64,000 bases of DNA from Streptomyces sp. SN-593 (GCF_016756395.1 NZ_AP018365.1:2363501-2427500), one strand, 5' to 3'; positions 33,967 to 44,244 are shown, counted from the first letter of the stretch. Notes: generated from the letters alone by a model not told the origin. Numbers and translations: made by a program.

Positions 33967-34254
33967 TCAACTGCGGTTGACGCGGCCGGCCACCGCGTGG
34001 GCGACCAGCAGGTAGACCGCGGCGGGCAGACCGTAGTTGAGCACGGTGCGCCACTTCGCGTTGTCGACGGTGAACATGTCCTTCGACCAGGTCGCGAGCC
34101 AGTTCGCCGCATGGTGGACCGTGCTGACGAGGTCGTTGGCGCGGTTCGCGTCCAGGACGAAGAAGAAGATCCAGAGGATCAGGATGAGTGCAGCGATGTC
34201 TGCGGCGATGAGGATGATCACCGCGGCGGGGTTGCCGCCATATCGTCTGGCCAT
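33967..34254 (-). CDS. Small membrane protein, 95 residues
   Basis: Two hydrophobic segments are visible: about residues 10-32 (AVIILIAADIAALILILW) and 70-88 (YGLPAAVYLLVAHAVAGR). No domain is recognised. It is 200 nt downstream of the DUF5336-like gene in the same direction and probably shares its transcript. Confidence 0.75.
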   Translation of the reverse strand: MARRYGGNPAAVIILIAADIAALILILWIFFFVLDANRANDLVSTVHHAANWLATWSKDMFTVDNAKWRTVLNYGLPAAVYLLVAHAVAGRVNRS

Positions 34255-34451
34255 GGCTCTCGTTTTGCCCGGCCGCAGGGGGCGAAACCTGGTCCGTGCC
34301 GACCTGATGTGAGGCGGACCCGACAACTTTCGGAAGGCCGCGCCGCGGGCATGGCGACGGCCGGCCGCCGCCCTCGTCGAGGGTGACGACCGGCCGCTGT
34401 GCGCTGCCCGGTCACGAGGCCGTGCCCGCCCGGCGAACCGGCCCGACGCGG

Positions 34452-35309
34452 TCAGCCGCGCTGGATGCCGCTGCTGTCCTGGAGGACGCCGCGGCGGCCG
34501 TCCTGGGTCTGCGCGATGAGCGCCTGGCCGCGCTGGTCGACCGCGAGGTACCAGGTGCCCGGGGCCAGCTCGGCGATCTGCCCGCCGCTGCCGTCCTCGG
34601 CGAACAGCGGCCGCGGCACCGGCACCGCGAACCAGAACGCGGTGAAGTCCGCGGACGGCGACGGGGCGGCCGTGGTCGGCTGCGCGTGCACACCGGCGGC
34701 AGGCGAGCCGCCGTACGGCGGCTGCGGGGCCGGGGCGCCGGCGTAGGCCGGGTCGACCGACTGGGCGCCGCCCGGGTAGCCGTAGCCGGCCTGCGGCGGG
34801 GTCGCGCCGTAGGGCTGCGGGCCGCCGACGCCGTACGGCTGCTGCGGGCGCGGGGCACCGGCCAGCGGGGCCTTGAGCGCGGGCAGCCGGCTGTTGAGCA
34901 CCGCGGCCGCGGCGATCACCACGCCGAAGATCAGGGTCAGCCAGGCGCCGACCTTCTTGTCGATGTTGTCCTGGTTGTTGAAGAGGGTGGACCACACCGC
35001 GGTCCAGCCGACGAACAGCGACAGCGCGATCGCCCACTGGTCCAGGGTCAGCCCCAGCACCTGCCGTCCCGCGAGCTGACCGGACCGGGCGAACAGCACG
35101 GCAGCGGCGGCGACGATCGCGGCCAGCGTCACCGACGGCAGGATCGGGAACGTGGCGGAGTGCCACAGGTTCTGCGAGCTGTGCGAGACGCCACCGGACA
35201 CGGAGTAGCCGCTGGGGTAGCTGTAGAACGGCAGGAAGGAGGCGATCAGCAGCAGCGCCGCTGAGCCGATCACCAGGCCGTCTCCTCGGGTCAGGGAGCG
35301 GAAGTTCAC
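34452..35309 (-). CDS. DUF5336-like four-helix membrane protein
   Basis: A 285-residue protein with four membrane segments in the first 150 residues (SAALLLIASFLPFYSYPSG, PSVTLAAIVAAAAVLFA, QWAIALSLFVGWTAVWS, LIFGVVIAAAAVL), a Pro/Gly/Tyr/Gln-rich linker with YG repeats, and a small C-terminal domain ending SSGIQRG. This layout is common in actinobacteria; the function is unknown. The GTG at 35309 (NFRSLTRGDGL) is preferred to an upstream in-frame start at 35426 that lacks support. Confidence 0.8.
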   Translation of the reverse strand: MNFRSLTRGDGLVIGSAALLLIASFLPFYSYPSGYSVSGGVSHSSQNLWHSATFPILPSVTLAAIVAAAAVLFARSGQLAGRQVLGLTLDQWAIALSLFVGWTAVWSTLFNNQDNIDKKVGAWLTLIFGVVIAAAAVLNSRLPALKAPLAGAPRPQQPYGVGGPQPYGATPPQAGYGYPGGAQSVDPAYAGAPAPQPPYGGSPAAGVHAQPTTAAPSPSADFTAFWFAVPVPRPLFAEDGSGGQIAELAPGTWYLAVDQRGQALIAQTQDGRRGVLQDSSGIQRG

Positions 35310-35453
35310 GTCGGGTCCTGTCCTTTGCGATGCGAAATGCTGGAATCGGTTCGTCGGGGCGGGAAGCGGTGCCCCATCGTACGGGTGTGATCTTCGGCCG
35401 GGTGTCAGGTATGCGTCTTGGTGCACGATCCATACCGGACTGCTACAGCCCTG

Positions 35454-36386
35454 TCACCTCTTCCCGTCGGCAGGCCCCGCGGGGGAACCCTGGAGAAAGG
35501 CGGTGAGGCCGTCGGCGATCCCCTGGGCGGCGCGCTGCCGCCAGGCGGTGCTCGTCAACGACCTGGCGTCCTGCGCGTCACGCATGTTGCCGCACTCGAT
35601 GAACACCTTCGGCACGGTGGAGAGGTTGAGCCCGCCCAGGTCGTCGCGGACCATCAGGCCCTTCCCGCCGCCGAGGTAGTTCGCGAAGGGCTCGCCGGTC
35701 GCCGCCTTGAAGTGCGCGCGCAGCGTGGTGGCGAGCCGCAGCGACGGCGCGGCGATCTTCCGGGTGTCGGCGGCACCGGCGTGCAGCGACTTCGGCGCGA
35801 TGACGTGGAAGCCGCGCGCGCCGGCGGGGGCGCCGTCCGCGTGGATGGACAGCGCGGCGTCGGCGTGCGCGTCGTTGCCGATCCGGGCCCGCTCGTCGAC
35901 GCAGGGGCCGTACGGGCGGTCGCCGTTCTGGGTCAGCACCACCTTCGCGCCGCGCGCGGCCAGGATCGTCCGCACCCGCCGGGAGACGTCCAGGGTGTAG
36001 GACGCCTCCGGGTAGCCGGAGTTCGTCTCGGTCCCCGTGGTGTCGCATTCCTTGCGGTTCGTGCCGATGTCGACCAGCCGGTCGATCTCCGCGGTGTGCT
36101 GGTAGTTGGTCGGGTTGTGCCCCGGGTCGAGCACGACGACCTTCCCGGCCAGGGGAAGCGTTTCAGCAGACGGCGTCGCCGCAGGGGTGGTGCCTGGCGT
36201 GGCGCTGCCGCCGCCGGCGTTCTTCCCGTCGGCGCCTGACGCGCTGCCGGTGCTGTGGGTGCCGCCGGAACCGGTGCCCGAGTCCGCCGCCGTTCCGCAG
36301 CCGCTCGCGAACACCACCGCCGTCACCACGACCGCTACGGCGAGTCCGCCGCCACGACCGCCCCCGTGTGACCCGTTGCTGAACAC
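35454..36386 (-). CDS. Lipoprotein N-acetylmuramoyl-L-alanine amidase (Amidase_3)
   Basis: A 310-residue secreted cell-wall hydrolase. An N-terminal signal with lipobox FASGC anchors it to the membrane; a Ser/Gly/Thr-rich linker (residues about 40-85) follows. The catalytic domain has zinc ligands in VVLDPGHNPTN and LSIHADGA, and the catalytic Glu in VFIECGNMR. It cleaves the amide between MurNAc and the stem peptide. The GTG at 36386 is chosen; TATAGA just upstream looks like a -10 element. Confidence 0.88.
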   Translation of the reverse strand: MFSNGSHGGGRGGGLAVAVVVTAVVFASGCGTAADSGTGSGGTHSTGSASGADGKNAGGGSATPGTTPAATPSAETLPLAGKVVVLDPGHNPTNYQHTAEIDRLVDIGTNRKECDTTGTETNSGYPEASYTLDVSRRVRTILAARGAKVVLTQNGDRPYGPCVDERARIGNDAHADAALSIHADGAPAGARGFHVIAPKSLHAGAADTRKIAAPSLRLATTLRAHFKAATGEPFANYLGGGKGLMVRDDLGGLNLSTVPKVFIECGNMRDAQDARSLTSTAWRQRAAQGIADGLTAFLQGSPAGPADGKR

Positions 36387-36429
36387 GCCCGCGACTCTAT
36401 AGGCCCGCGCCGTCACCTTGCACCCGGCG

Positions 36430-37143
<714 letters not shown>

Positions 37144-37281
37144 TCACCCGGCGCGTCCCGGCGCGTCGCGGCGCGGCCGGCCGCGGCGGGGCAACTCGTA
37201 TGGCCTGCACGCCAGTTCGTGCCTACGCTGGCCGGGTACGTTCCGGCAGGTTCCACAGGTCCCACCCACCCGAGGAGTCCC

Positions 37282-38496
37282 ATGCCCGTACCCGGTCAGG
37301 CGCACGACATCCTGTCACCGCAGTTCGCCGAGGACCCCTACTCCAGCTACCGGGTGATGCGGCGGGAGACGCCGCTGCTGTGGCACGAGGGCATGCGGAG
37401 CTACGTCGTCTCGCGCTACGCGGACGTCGAACGCGCCTTCAAGGACAGCACCTTCACCACCGACAACTACGCGTGGCAGCTCGAACCCGTGCACGGGCGG
37501 ACCATCCTCCAGATGAGCGGCCGGGAGCACTCGGTGCGCCGCGCGCTGGTCGCGCCCGCCTTCCGCGGCCGGGAGCTGCAGGAGACCTTCCTGCCCGTGA
37601 TCGAGCGCAACTCGCGCGAGCTCATCGACGCCTTCCGGCACACCGGCTCGGCCGACCTCGTCGGGCAGTACGCCACCCGCTTCCCGGTGAACGTGATCGC
37701 CGACATGCTCGGCCTGGACCGGGCCGACCACGACAGGTTCCACGGCTGGTACACCTCGGTGATCGCCTTCCTGGGCAACCTCGCCCAGGACCCGGAGGTG
37801 ATCGCGGCCGGGCAGCGCACCCGGGTGGAGTTCGCCGCCTACATGCTGCCGGTCATCCGGGACCGCCGGGAGCACCCCGGCGACGACCTGCTCTCCGCGC
37901 TGTGCCGGGCCGAGGTGGACGGCACCGCGATGGACGACGAGGACATCAGGGCGTTCTGCAGCCTGCTGCTGGCCGCGGGCGGCGAGACCACCGACAAGGC
38001 CGTGGCGAGCGTCTTCGCCAACCTGCTGCGGCACCCCGACCAGTTGGACGCGGTACGGGAGGACCGCAGCCTGGTGCCGCGCGCGTTCGCCGAGACGCTG
38101 CGCTGGACACCGCCGGTCCACATGATCATGCGGCAGGCCGCGCGGGACGTGCCGGTGGCCGGCGGCACCATCCCCGCGGGCAGCACCGTCACCTGCCTGA
38201 TCGGCGCCGCCAACCGCGACGAGGAGCGGTACGCCGACCCGGAGGCGTTCGACATCTTCCGGACCGACCTGAACAGCACCAACGCCTTCTCGGCCGCCGC
38301 CGACCACCTGGCCTTCGCGCTGGGACGCCACTTCTGCGTCGGCGCCATGCTGGCCAGGGCCGAGGTGGAGGTCGGGGTCAACCAACTGCTCGACGCCCTG
38401 CCCGGGATACGGCTGGCACCGGGTGAACTCCCGGTCGAGCGGGGCGTGTTCACCCGCGGGCCGGCCTCGGTACGGGTGGAGTTCGACCCGGTGTGA
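37282..38496 (+). CDS. Cytochrome P450 adjoining the conservon
   Basis: A 404-residue P450. The I-helix motif is AAGGETTDK, ExxR appears as ETLR, and the heme loop is FALGRHFCVGAML. It should be functional. GAGGAG lies 6 nt before the ATG. It runs convergently with the CYP157-type gene of the conservon, so it is not in that operon, although CYP157 genes in Streptomyces are often paired with a second P450. Confidence 0.9.
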   Translation: MPVPGQAHDILSPQFAEDPYSSYRVMRRETPLLWHEGMRSYVVSRYADVERAFKDSTFTTDNYAWQLEPVHGRTILQMSGREHSVRRALVAPAFRGRELQETFLPVIERNSRELIDAFRHTGSADLVGQYATRFPVNVIADMLGLDRADHDRFHGWYTSVIAFLGNLAQDPEVIAAGQRTRVEFAAYMLPVIRDRREHPGDDLLSALCRAEVDGTAMDDEDIRAFCSLLLAAGGETTDKAVASVFANLLRHPDQLDAVREDRSLVPRAFAETLRWTPPVHMIMRQAARDVPVAGGTIPAGSTVTCLIGAANRDEERYADPEAFDIFRTDLNSTNAFSAAADHLAFALGRHFCVGAMLARAEVEVGVNQLLDALPGIRLAPGELPVERGVFTRGPASVRVEFDPV

Positions 38497-38557
38497 CCCG
38501 CCGGGCGGTCAGCGGCGCGGCCGGCCGGGCGGTCAGCCGGGGTGGGCGGCCGGGCGG

Positions 38558-39826
38558 TCAGCCGGCGTGGGCGGAGGTGAAGTGGACCGGGAGCGCCTCC
38601 AGACCGCGCATCCAGATCGACGGCCGCCAGACCAGCTCCCGCGGCGGCACCGACAGCTCCACGTCCGGCAGCCGGTCGAGCAGCACCTCCACCGCGGTCC
38701 CCGCGATCGCCTCGGCCAACTCCGGCGCCGGGTAGGGGCAGCGGTGCTCGCCGTGGCTGAAGGAGACGTGCGCGCTGTTGCCGCCGACCCCGGCGGGCCC
38801 GTCCGGCCGCACCTCCGGGTCGGTGTTGGCCGCCGCCAGCCCGAGCAGCACGCAGTCGCCCTGCCGGATCTGCCGCCCGCCCAGCCGGGTGTCCCGGGTG
38901 GCCCACCGGCCGACGAAGTTCTGCGTCGGGGTGTCCTCCCACAGCACCTCGTTGAGCGCCTGCCCGACGCTGCCGCGACCGCCGGACAGGGTGACGGCGA
39001 ACCGGTCGTCGGTGAGCATCAGCCGCAGCGCGTTGCCGATCCAGTTCGCGGTCGGCTGCTGGGCGGCGGCGATCACCGTGATCAGGTCCTGGACGATCTC
39101 CGGGTCCGCGAGCCGGGCCGGGTGCGCGAGCATCCGGGAGGTCACGTCGGGGCCGGGCACCGCCCGTTTCTGCTCCAGCAGCGCCTGCACCCGCTGCTGG
39201 ACCCGCAGGTAGGCCGCCACCGGGTCGTCGCCCTCGGCTGCGTCCAGCGACGCGATCAGGTCGCGGACCATGTCGGCGGTCTGCGACTCGGGCAGCCCGC
39301 ACATCCAGATCGCCGCCAGCAGCGGCAGCCGGTGGGCGTAGGCGGCCATCAGGTCCGCGCGGCCCCGCCCGGCGAAGGCGTTGATCAGCCGGTCGGCGAC
39401 CTCCTCGCACTGCCGCTTCAGCTCGAACTGGTCCACCTCGGCGAGCGCGTCGCTGATCACGCCGGACCGGCGCCGGTGCTCCGCGCCCTCGGTGAAGAGC
39501 ACCGACGGCTGGTAGCCCACGAAGGGCAGCAGCGGCCAGTCCGCGGGGATGTTCTCCCACTGGTTCCAGCGGCGCGAGTCACGGGCGAACAGTTCGTCGT
39601 GGGAGGTGACGTAGTGCAGTTCGCGGTAGCCGAGCACCAGCCAGGCGGGCACCCCGCCGTCGAGCAGCACCGGCGCCACCGGGCCGTGCGCGAGGCGCAG
39701 TTCCTGGTAGAGGCGGGCCGGGGCCTGCTGGAACCCCAGGCCGCCGAGCGCCACGGCGCCGGGGTCGGCCGGGCAGGTCGGGGGCGGTGCGGACAGCGCG
39801 GGACCCGCGGGGACGTGGTCGGTCAC
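38558..39826 (-). CDS. Conservon-associated CYP157-type cytochrome P450
   Basis: A 422-residue P450 at the end of the conservon operon. The heme loop FSHGEHRCPYPAPELA is present. The K-helix motif, invariant ExxR in almost all P450s, reads ALNEVLWED, with Trp in place of Arg. Loss of this arginine is a known feature of the CYP157 family, and it occupies the same operon position here. The GTG start overlaps the cvnD stop as GTGA. The physiological reaction is unknown, and it may act in signalling. Confidence 0.9.
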   Translation of the reverse strand: MTDHVPAGPALSAPPPTCPADPGAVALGGLGFQQAPARLYQELRLAHGPVAPVLLDGGVPAWLVLGYRELHYVTSHDELFARDSRRWNQWENIPADWPLLPFVGYQPSVLFTEGAEHRRRSGVISDALAEVDQFELKRQCEEVADRLINAFAGRGRADLMAAYAHRLPLLAAIWMCGLPESQTADMVRDLIASLDAAEGDDPVAAYLRVQQRVQALLEQKRAVPGPDVTSRMLAHPARLADPEIVQDLITVIAAAQQPTANWIGNALRLMLTDDRFAVTLSGGRGSVGQALNEVLWEDTPTQNFVGRWATRDTRLGGRQIRQGDCVLLGLAAANTDPEVRPDGPAGVGGNSAHVSFSHGEHRCPYPAPELAEAIAGTAVEVLLDRLPDVELSVPPRELVWRPSIWMRGLEALPVHFTSAHAG

Positions 39827-40431
39827 TGGGCCATCTCCTGGGCACGGGACAGGGCGTAGAGGTGGTCGACGAGCGTGATCAGGACGGTCCTGCCGGACTC
39901 CCGGTCGCGCGCGTCGCAGTCGATCAGCGGGACGGCGTCGTCGAGGGTGAGGGCGTCCCTCACCTGGTCCAGGGTGTGCCGCGGCGGCCCGAAGGTGTTG
40001 CGGGCCACCACGAACGGCAGGCCGTGGTGCTCCAGCCGGTCGATGGCGTACCAGGAGTCGGCGACCCGGCGCGGGTCCACCAGCACCACGGCGCCGAGCG
40101 TGCCGGAGAAGAGCCGGTCCCACAGGAACCAGAAGCGCTCCTGGCCCGGCGCGCCGAACAGGTACAGCACCATCCGCTCGTTGAGGCTGATCCGGCCGAA
40201 GTCGAACGCGACCGTGGTGGTGGTCTTGCCCTCCACCCCGGTGGTCTCGTCGATGCCGATGCCGGCCCGGGTCATCGTCTCCTCGGTGTTCAGCGGGCGG
40301 ATCTCGCTGACCGAGCGGACCATGGTGGTCTTCCCGACGCCGAACCCGCCCACGATCACGATCTTCAGCCCCTCGTCGGCGGTGTCGGCCAGCGGGGGGC
40401 GCGCGGGCGGTTCAGAGTTTGCGGAGTCCAA
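39823..40431 (-). CDS. cvnD: Conservon GTPase CvnD
   Basis: A 202-residue Ras/MglA-like small GTPase: P-loop GGFGVGKTTM, switch-region LFGAPGQERF (G3-like), and ARNTFG in place of the usual NKxD. It forms a membrane signalling complex with CvnA-C resembling a eukaryotic G-protein system. A TTG start at 40431 lies inside the end of cvnC (20-nt overlap). Confidence 0.92.
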   Translation of the reverse strand: MDSANSEPPARPPLADTADEGLKIVIVGGFGVGKTTMVRSVSEIRPLNTEETMTRAGIGIDETTGVEGKTTTTVAFDFGRISLNERMVLYLFGAPGQERFWFLWDRLFSGTLGAVVLVDPRRVADSWYAIDRLEHHGLPFVVARNTFGPPRHTLDQVRDALTLDDAVPLIDCDARDRESGRTVLITLVDHLYALSRAQEMAQ

Positions 40432-40768
40432 CGAGCACCTGCTTCAGGAGTGCGGAATCGGGCAGCCCGGCGCCCTTCGGGGTACGGGGGTGGCGGGCGG
40501 TGACCTTGCCGGTGTCGAGGAGGTCGGCCAGCAGGATGCGCACCACGCTCACCGGCAGCCGCAGGTCCGCCGACAGCTCCACGACCGCGGTGGGGCGGCG
40601 GCAGATCCGCAGGATGGCGGCGTGTTCCGACTGCATGCCGGCCGCCGGCTGCGACTCGCTGACGATGAGCGCGACCAGGTCCAGCCGGGTGTCGTCGGCG
40701 CGGCTGCGGCCCCCGGTGAGGGTGTAGAGCCGGTCGGGGTTCTCACCCTCGACGGACTCGCGGCTCAT
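40412..40768 (-). CDS. cvnC: Conservon DUF742 protein CvnC
   Basis: A 118-residue DUF742 protein (DRLYTLTGGRSR at the start, then a winged-helix-like part, LRLPVSVVRILLADLLDTG). Its ATG overlaps the cvnB stop by 4 nt. It is proposed to connect the roadblock protein with the GTPase. Confidence 0.92.
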   Translation of the reverse strand: MSRESVEGENPDRLYTLTGGRSRADDTRLDLVALIVSESQPAAGMQSEHAAILRICRRPTAVVELSADLRLPVSVVRILLADLLDTGKVTARHPRTPKGAGLPDSALLKQVLVGLRKL

Positions 40769-41178
40769 GCCGGGCCCTCGGCCGGCCTTCGCGGCGGCGC
40801 GGTCAGGTAGTCGCTCAACTGCTCCACCAGCTCGCTGGTGTTGTGGCCGATCATCCCGGCGTCCGCGTCCTCCGCGGCCACGACCGCGAGGTGGGCGCCC
40901 TCGCCGGCCTCCACGATCACCAGCAGGCCGCCGTGGAACTCGGTCATCGACTGCCGCACGCCGCCGGTGCCGTCCCCGAACTCCACGGAGGCGCCGTGCG
41001 ACAGGCTCTGGATGCCCGAGGCGATGGCCGCGAGCTGGTCGGCCTGGTCGACGTTCAGGCTGGTGGACCAGCTCATCTTGAGCCCGTCCCGGGAGAGCAC
41101 CAGCGCGTGCCGGCTGCCCGGGGTGCGGTCGAGGAGGCTGTCCAGCAACCAGTCCAGGTTGCGATCGGTGGTCTGCAT
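40765..41178 (-). CDS. cvnB: Conservon roadblock/LC7 protein CvnB
   Basis: A 137-residue roadblock/LC7-domain protein: NLDWLLDSLLDRTPGSRHAL at the N terminus and GLLVIVEAGEGAHLAVVA in the core strand region. It probably acts as a GTPase-activating or scaffold partner of CvnD. In conservons, cvnA and cvnB normally adjoin; here 260 nt separate them because of an inserted repeat element. Confidence 0.92.
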   Translation of the reverse strand: MQTTDRNLDWLLDSLLDRTPGSRHALVLSRDGLKMSWSTSLNVDQADQLAAIASGIQSLSHGASVEFGDGTGGVRQSMTEFHGGLLVIVEAGEGAHLAVVAAEDADAGMIGHNTSELVEQLSDYLTAPPRRPAEGPA

Positions 41179-41277
41179 CGCGGTCGAGGTCCGCCCGGCA
41201 CTGCTCCGGGCCGCGGGCCTCTTCCTCCAATCTGTTCGTCCTGACGCTGACGGATGGGGCGTGGGCGCCGGGGCCCG

Positions 41278-41441
41278 GGCCTGTCCGGCGGAATCCTTCG
41301 GTCGGGCCCGCGGCGTCCGTGCCGTGCTCCGCGGGGCGGAGGGCCGTCCTCGTACCGGGTCGTCCGTGGACGGTTCGGCAACGCCGGGGGCGCGGTAGCG
41401 GGCGTCGAGGGCCCGGCGCGATCCGCCGGACAGGTCTGCTA
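41278..41441. repeat. MITE-like element A, between cvnA and cvnB
   Basis: About 164 bp bounded by imperfect inverted ends: CCTGTCCGGCGGAATC at the left and GATCCGCCGGACAGG at the right. It has a central core of nearly 50 bp that is about 80% identical to the core of the element at 45297, in opposite orientation (both contain GACGACCCGGTA-GAGGACG). It encodes nothing of its own. Its right end supplies the last bases and stop of cvnA. Confidence 0.75.
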
Positions 41442-43568
41442 GGGGGCGTCGTCCCGCGGTGCGCGGTGCGACGGCCGGTGCGCCGGCCGGTACGGTGCGG
41501 CGCGCGGCGCCTCGTGCGCCCCGTCGTCCGGTGCGCGGTGCGACCCGGTCCGGAACGCCTCGCGTTCCTCGGACGGCGCCATGGCGTGGGACGCGTCCTG
41601 CGGTACGGCGCCGCGCTCGCGCGTGGTCTGCTCCCGCCGGCGCCGGCCCGCCGCGACGAACGCGCCGAAGCGGGCGCCCATGTCGCCGGTGGGCGGCCGG
41701 GGCGCGGGCGGGGCGCCGTCGGGCGGGAGATCCCCGGGCAGGGGGTGGTCGGCGCGGGAGAGGGTGCGGCCGCGCACCCGCTTGGGCAGGGCGAACAGGT
41801 CCTCCTCCGCGCCGCCTGCCGCGGCCTCGGACGCCGTGACGGGGACCGGGCCCGAGCCGGGCCCGGACGCGGCCTCGCTGCCCGCACCGGACGCCGTTGC
41901 GGATGCCGGCGCGGAACCGGAGTCGGGATCGGGGCCGGGGCCGGGGTCGAGGGCAGGGCCGGGCAGGGGAACGGGACCGGCCTCGGGGGCGGGGACGGGG
42001 ACGGTCGCGTCCGACGGATCGGGGGTCGCCGGCTCCGTCACGGTCCCGCCCGCCGTACCGAGCTCGCTCACGTGACGGGCGGTCACGTCGGCCGCGGTGT
42101 CGCCGGGCGGCCGGCTGGACCAGGCGCCGCCCTCGGCGGAAGCGGCCGGCGCGGGCACCGGGCGCGCGGTGCGGGCGGCCGGTCCGGCCTGCCGCGTCGG
42201 CAGGCCGCCCGGCCCGGGCACGACCTCGCCGGAGGCGGCCGGGCCGCCCCCGGCCGCCGCCGACGGCGCCGCGGCCCGGTCCCGGGGTGCCGCCGACCCG
42301 AGCGGACTCTCCCGGGGCCGCGTGATCAGGTGCTGCGGGATGAGCAGCAGCACCCCCGTACCGCCGCGCGACGACGGCCGGAAGCTGACGGTCAGGCCGT
42401 ACTTCCCCGCGACGCCCCCGACGACCGCCAGGCCCAGCCGGGTGCCGGACAAGGTGCCCAGGCGCAGCGGGTCGTGGGAGACGGCGTGCTGCGCGCGGCG
42501 CAGCGCCGGCGGGCTCATCACCAGGCCCGCGTCCTCGACGGTGATCACCACGCCGGTGGTCAGCTCCTCGACGTAGAGGTGCACCGTCTCGGTCGGCGGC
42601 GAGAACCGGGTGGCGTTGTCGACGAGTTCGGCGAGCGCGTGCATGACGCCCTCGGCGGCGTGGCCGACGACCGCCGCGGTGCTGGTCGAGTGCAGCCGGA
42701 CCCGCTGGTACGCGCTGATCCGGCCGATCGCGCCGCGCAGGATGCTCTCCATCACGATCGGCTTGGTCCAGCGCCGGCCGGACCGGCCGCCGGTGAGCAC
42801 CGCGATGCTGTCGGCCAGCCGCCCGGCCTGGGCGGTGGCGTGGTCCAGCCGGAGCAGGTCGCCGAGAACATCCTGGTCGTAACGGTTCTCCATCTCGCGC
42901 AGGTCGGCCATCATCGTGGTGGTCAGGGCCTGGACCCGGCCGGCGGCGTTGGCGCACGCCGCGAGGGTGGCCGCGCGCAGCCGCGAGCCGCCGGCGAGTT
43001 CGGCGGTGAAGACCTCCAGGACCCGGCGGTGCCGGGGGTCGGCGAGCGCGGGGGCGGCGGCCAGGGCGGTGCCCGCCGAGGCGCCGGCGCCGAGTTGCCC
43101 GACCATCGCCGGGATCGCCTGCTCCACCAGCACGCGCGCGTCGGCGGCCAGTTCCTCCAGGCGGGTGTTCAGCCGCTCCGACCCGGCGCGCGCGGCGGCC
43201 AGTTCGGCGTGCGCCGCGTCCGCCTCGGCCGCCATCTGGGCCACCCGCCGCTGGTGGCCATCGATGTACGCCTCCGTCTGCGCGACCTTGCGGCGCAACT
43301 CGGCGTTCCTGGCGTCGACGGCGGCGAGCCGGGCGGCCGCGTCCCGGCCGCGCCGGGCGGTGCTCCCGGCCCAGGCGACGGCCGCCACCAGCAGCGCGCC
43401 GTAGCCGATCGAGACCGCCCGCACCCAGGTCCGCGCGCCCTGCGGGGCGCCGAGGACGAGGCCCGCGCATGCCAGCCCGCAGACCACCACCGCCCCGAGG
43501 GCGAGGGCCGGGGCCGCGGGGAGCGGGCGTCTTCCGGCCTGCCGGCCGGCGGGTGAACGATCTGGCAT
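41439..43568 (-). CDS. cvnA: Conservon sensor kinase-like protein CvnA
   Basis: A 709-residue protein: two N-terminal membrane segments (about 18-40 and 48-68), a coiled coil (about 75-125), a nitrate/sensor-type helical region and a HATPase domain (AELVDNATRFSPPTETV, then LSGTRLGLAVVGGVA). No clear phospho-accepting His box is seen, as in other CvnA proteins. The C-terminal 230 residues are a disordered Pro/Gly/Ala/Arg-rich tail. The coding end coincides with the border of a MITE-like element, so the natural C terminus may have been changed. Confidence 0.9.
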   Translation of the reverse strand: MPDRSPAGRQAGRRPLPAAPALALGAVVVCGLACAGLVLGAPQGARTWVRAVSIGYGALLVAAVAWAGSTARRGRDAAARLAAVDARNAELRRKVAQTEAYIDGHQRRVAQMAAEADAAHAELAAARAGSERLNTRLEELAADARVLVEQAIPAMVGQLGAGASAGTALAAAPALADPRHRRVLEVFTAELAGGSRLRAATLAACANAAGRVQALTTTMMADLREMENRYDQDVLGDLLRLDHATAQAGRLADSIAVLTGGRSGRRWTKPIVMESILRGAIGRISAYQRVRLHSTSTAAVVGHAAEGVMHALAELVDNATRFSPPTETVHLYVEELTTGVVITVEDAGLVMSPPALRRAQHAVSHDPLRLGTLSGTRLGLAVVGGVAGKYGLTVSFRPSSRGGTGVLLLIPQHLITRPRESPLGSAAPRDRAAAPSAAAGGGPAASGEVVPGPGGLPTRQAGPAARTARPVPAPAASAEGGAWSSRPPGDTAADVTARHVSELGTAGGTVTEPATPDPSDATVPVPAPEAGPVPLPGPALDPGPGPDPDSGSAPASATASGAGSEAASGPGSGPVPVTASEAAAGGAEEDLFALPKRVRGRTLSRADHPLPGDLPPDGAPPAPRPPTGDMGARFGAFVAAGRRRREQTTRERGAVPQDASHAMAPSEEREAFRTGSHRAPDDGAHEAPRAAPYRPAHRPSHRAPRDDAP

Positions 43569-44244
43569 CTGTCGGTCCTCGTGATCGGTCGGAGGCACGG
43601 CGAGGAGTCCGGGAAGCGGAATGCGCGTGCGCGGCGCGGACCTTCCGTCCGCCGGAACCGCGACCGGCCGATACGGCCCGCCCGCCGCCGACCGGTATTC
43701 GGCGGCGATTTCGGGGGCCGTAAGGGATAACCGGTGACGGCGTGCACCCGTCGAAGCCCGTCTGCGCATGAGGTTCCCGGACGTTCCATGCCCTTGCTGA
43801 TCCGTGGTCGATCCCGCGCCGGGTCCATCCGAACTTCGGTGCGGGCCAGCGTACATGATGGTCCGCCCCTACCCGCTGTCCCTCACTCCGCCGGGTAAGT
43901 CCCTCGTTCGGGCGACGTTTTCGGTATTTCCCGCGCCGATATTCCGACCGTGCGATAGGCCGATGATTTTCTTCCCGGCGGTCCGGCCCGATGACGCGTC
44001 CGGTGATCCGCCGCGGTATTCCCCGAGCACCGGACCGGCCACCCGCGAATGGCGCCGGCCGCCCCGGGGAAACGTCTTCCGGAACGGTTTTCCCGCGGGA
44101 CGGTTCGCGTCGGCGCCCGGCACGGGACGGCGGCGGCCGGCGGTCCTCCGGTTGACTTCGAGTGCGCTCCAAAACCTAGTGTCGAAGGCGTTCGCCAGCC
44201 CTCGAAGTGGCGCCCGGTCCGCCGGGCAGGAGGAGTGTCCGCAC
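43569..44244. other. Divergent intergenic region between cvnA and the aldo/keto reductase
   Basis: No gene is seen in these 676 bases. The middle (about 43860-44000) is AT-richer than its surroundings and probably holds the cvnA promoter. The right end carries the MerR-type promoter of the reductase gene. Confidence 0.55.
44152..44182 (+). promoter_or_regulatory. MerR-type promoter with a 19-bp spacer
   Basis: TTGACT (44152-44157) and TAGTGT (44177-44182) are separated by 19 bp, longer than normal and typical of promoters activated by MerR proteins through DNA twisting. The spacer holds an imperfect dyad, CTTCGAG-TGCG-CTCCAAA. No MerR gene is in the window. The next gene is an aldo/keto reductase. 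Confidence 0.6.

Noticed and set aside
40765..44172. A 1135-codon minus-strand frame covering the conservon
   Set aside because: Only its last 137 codons are real (cvnB). The rest is an off-frame reading of cvnA with low-complexity translation.
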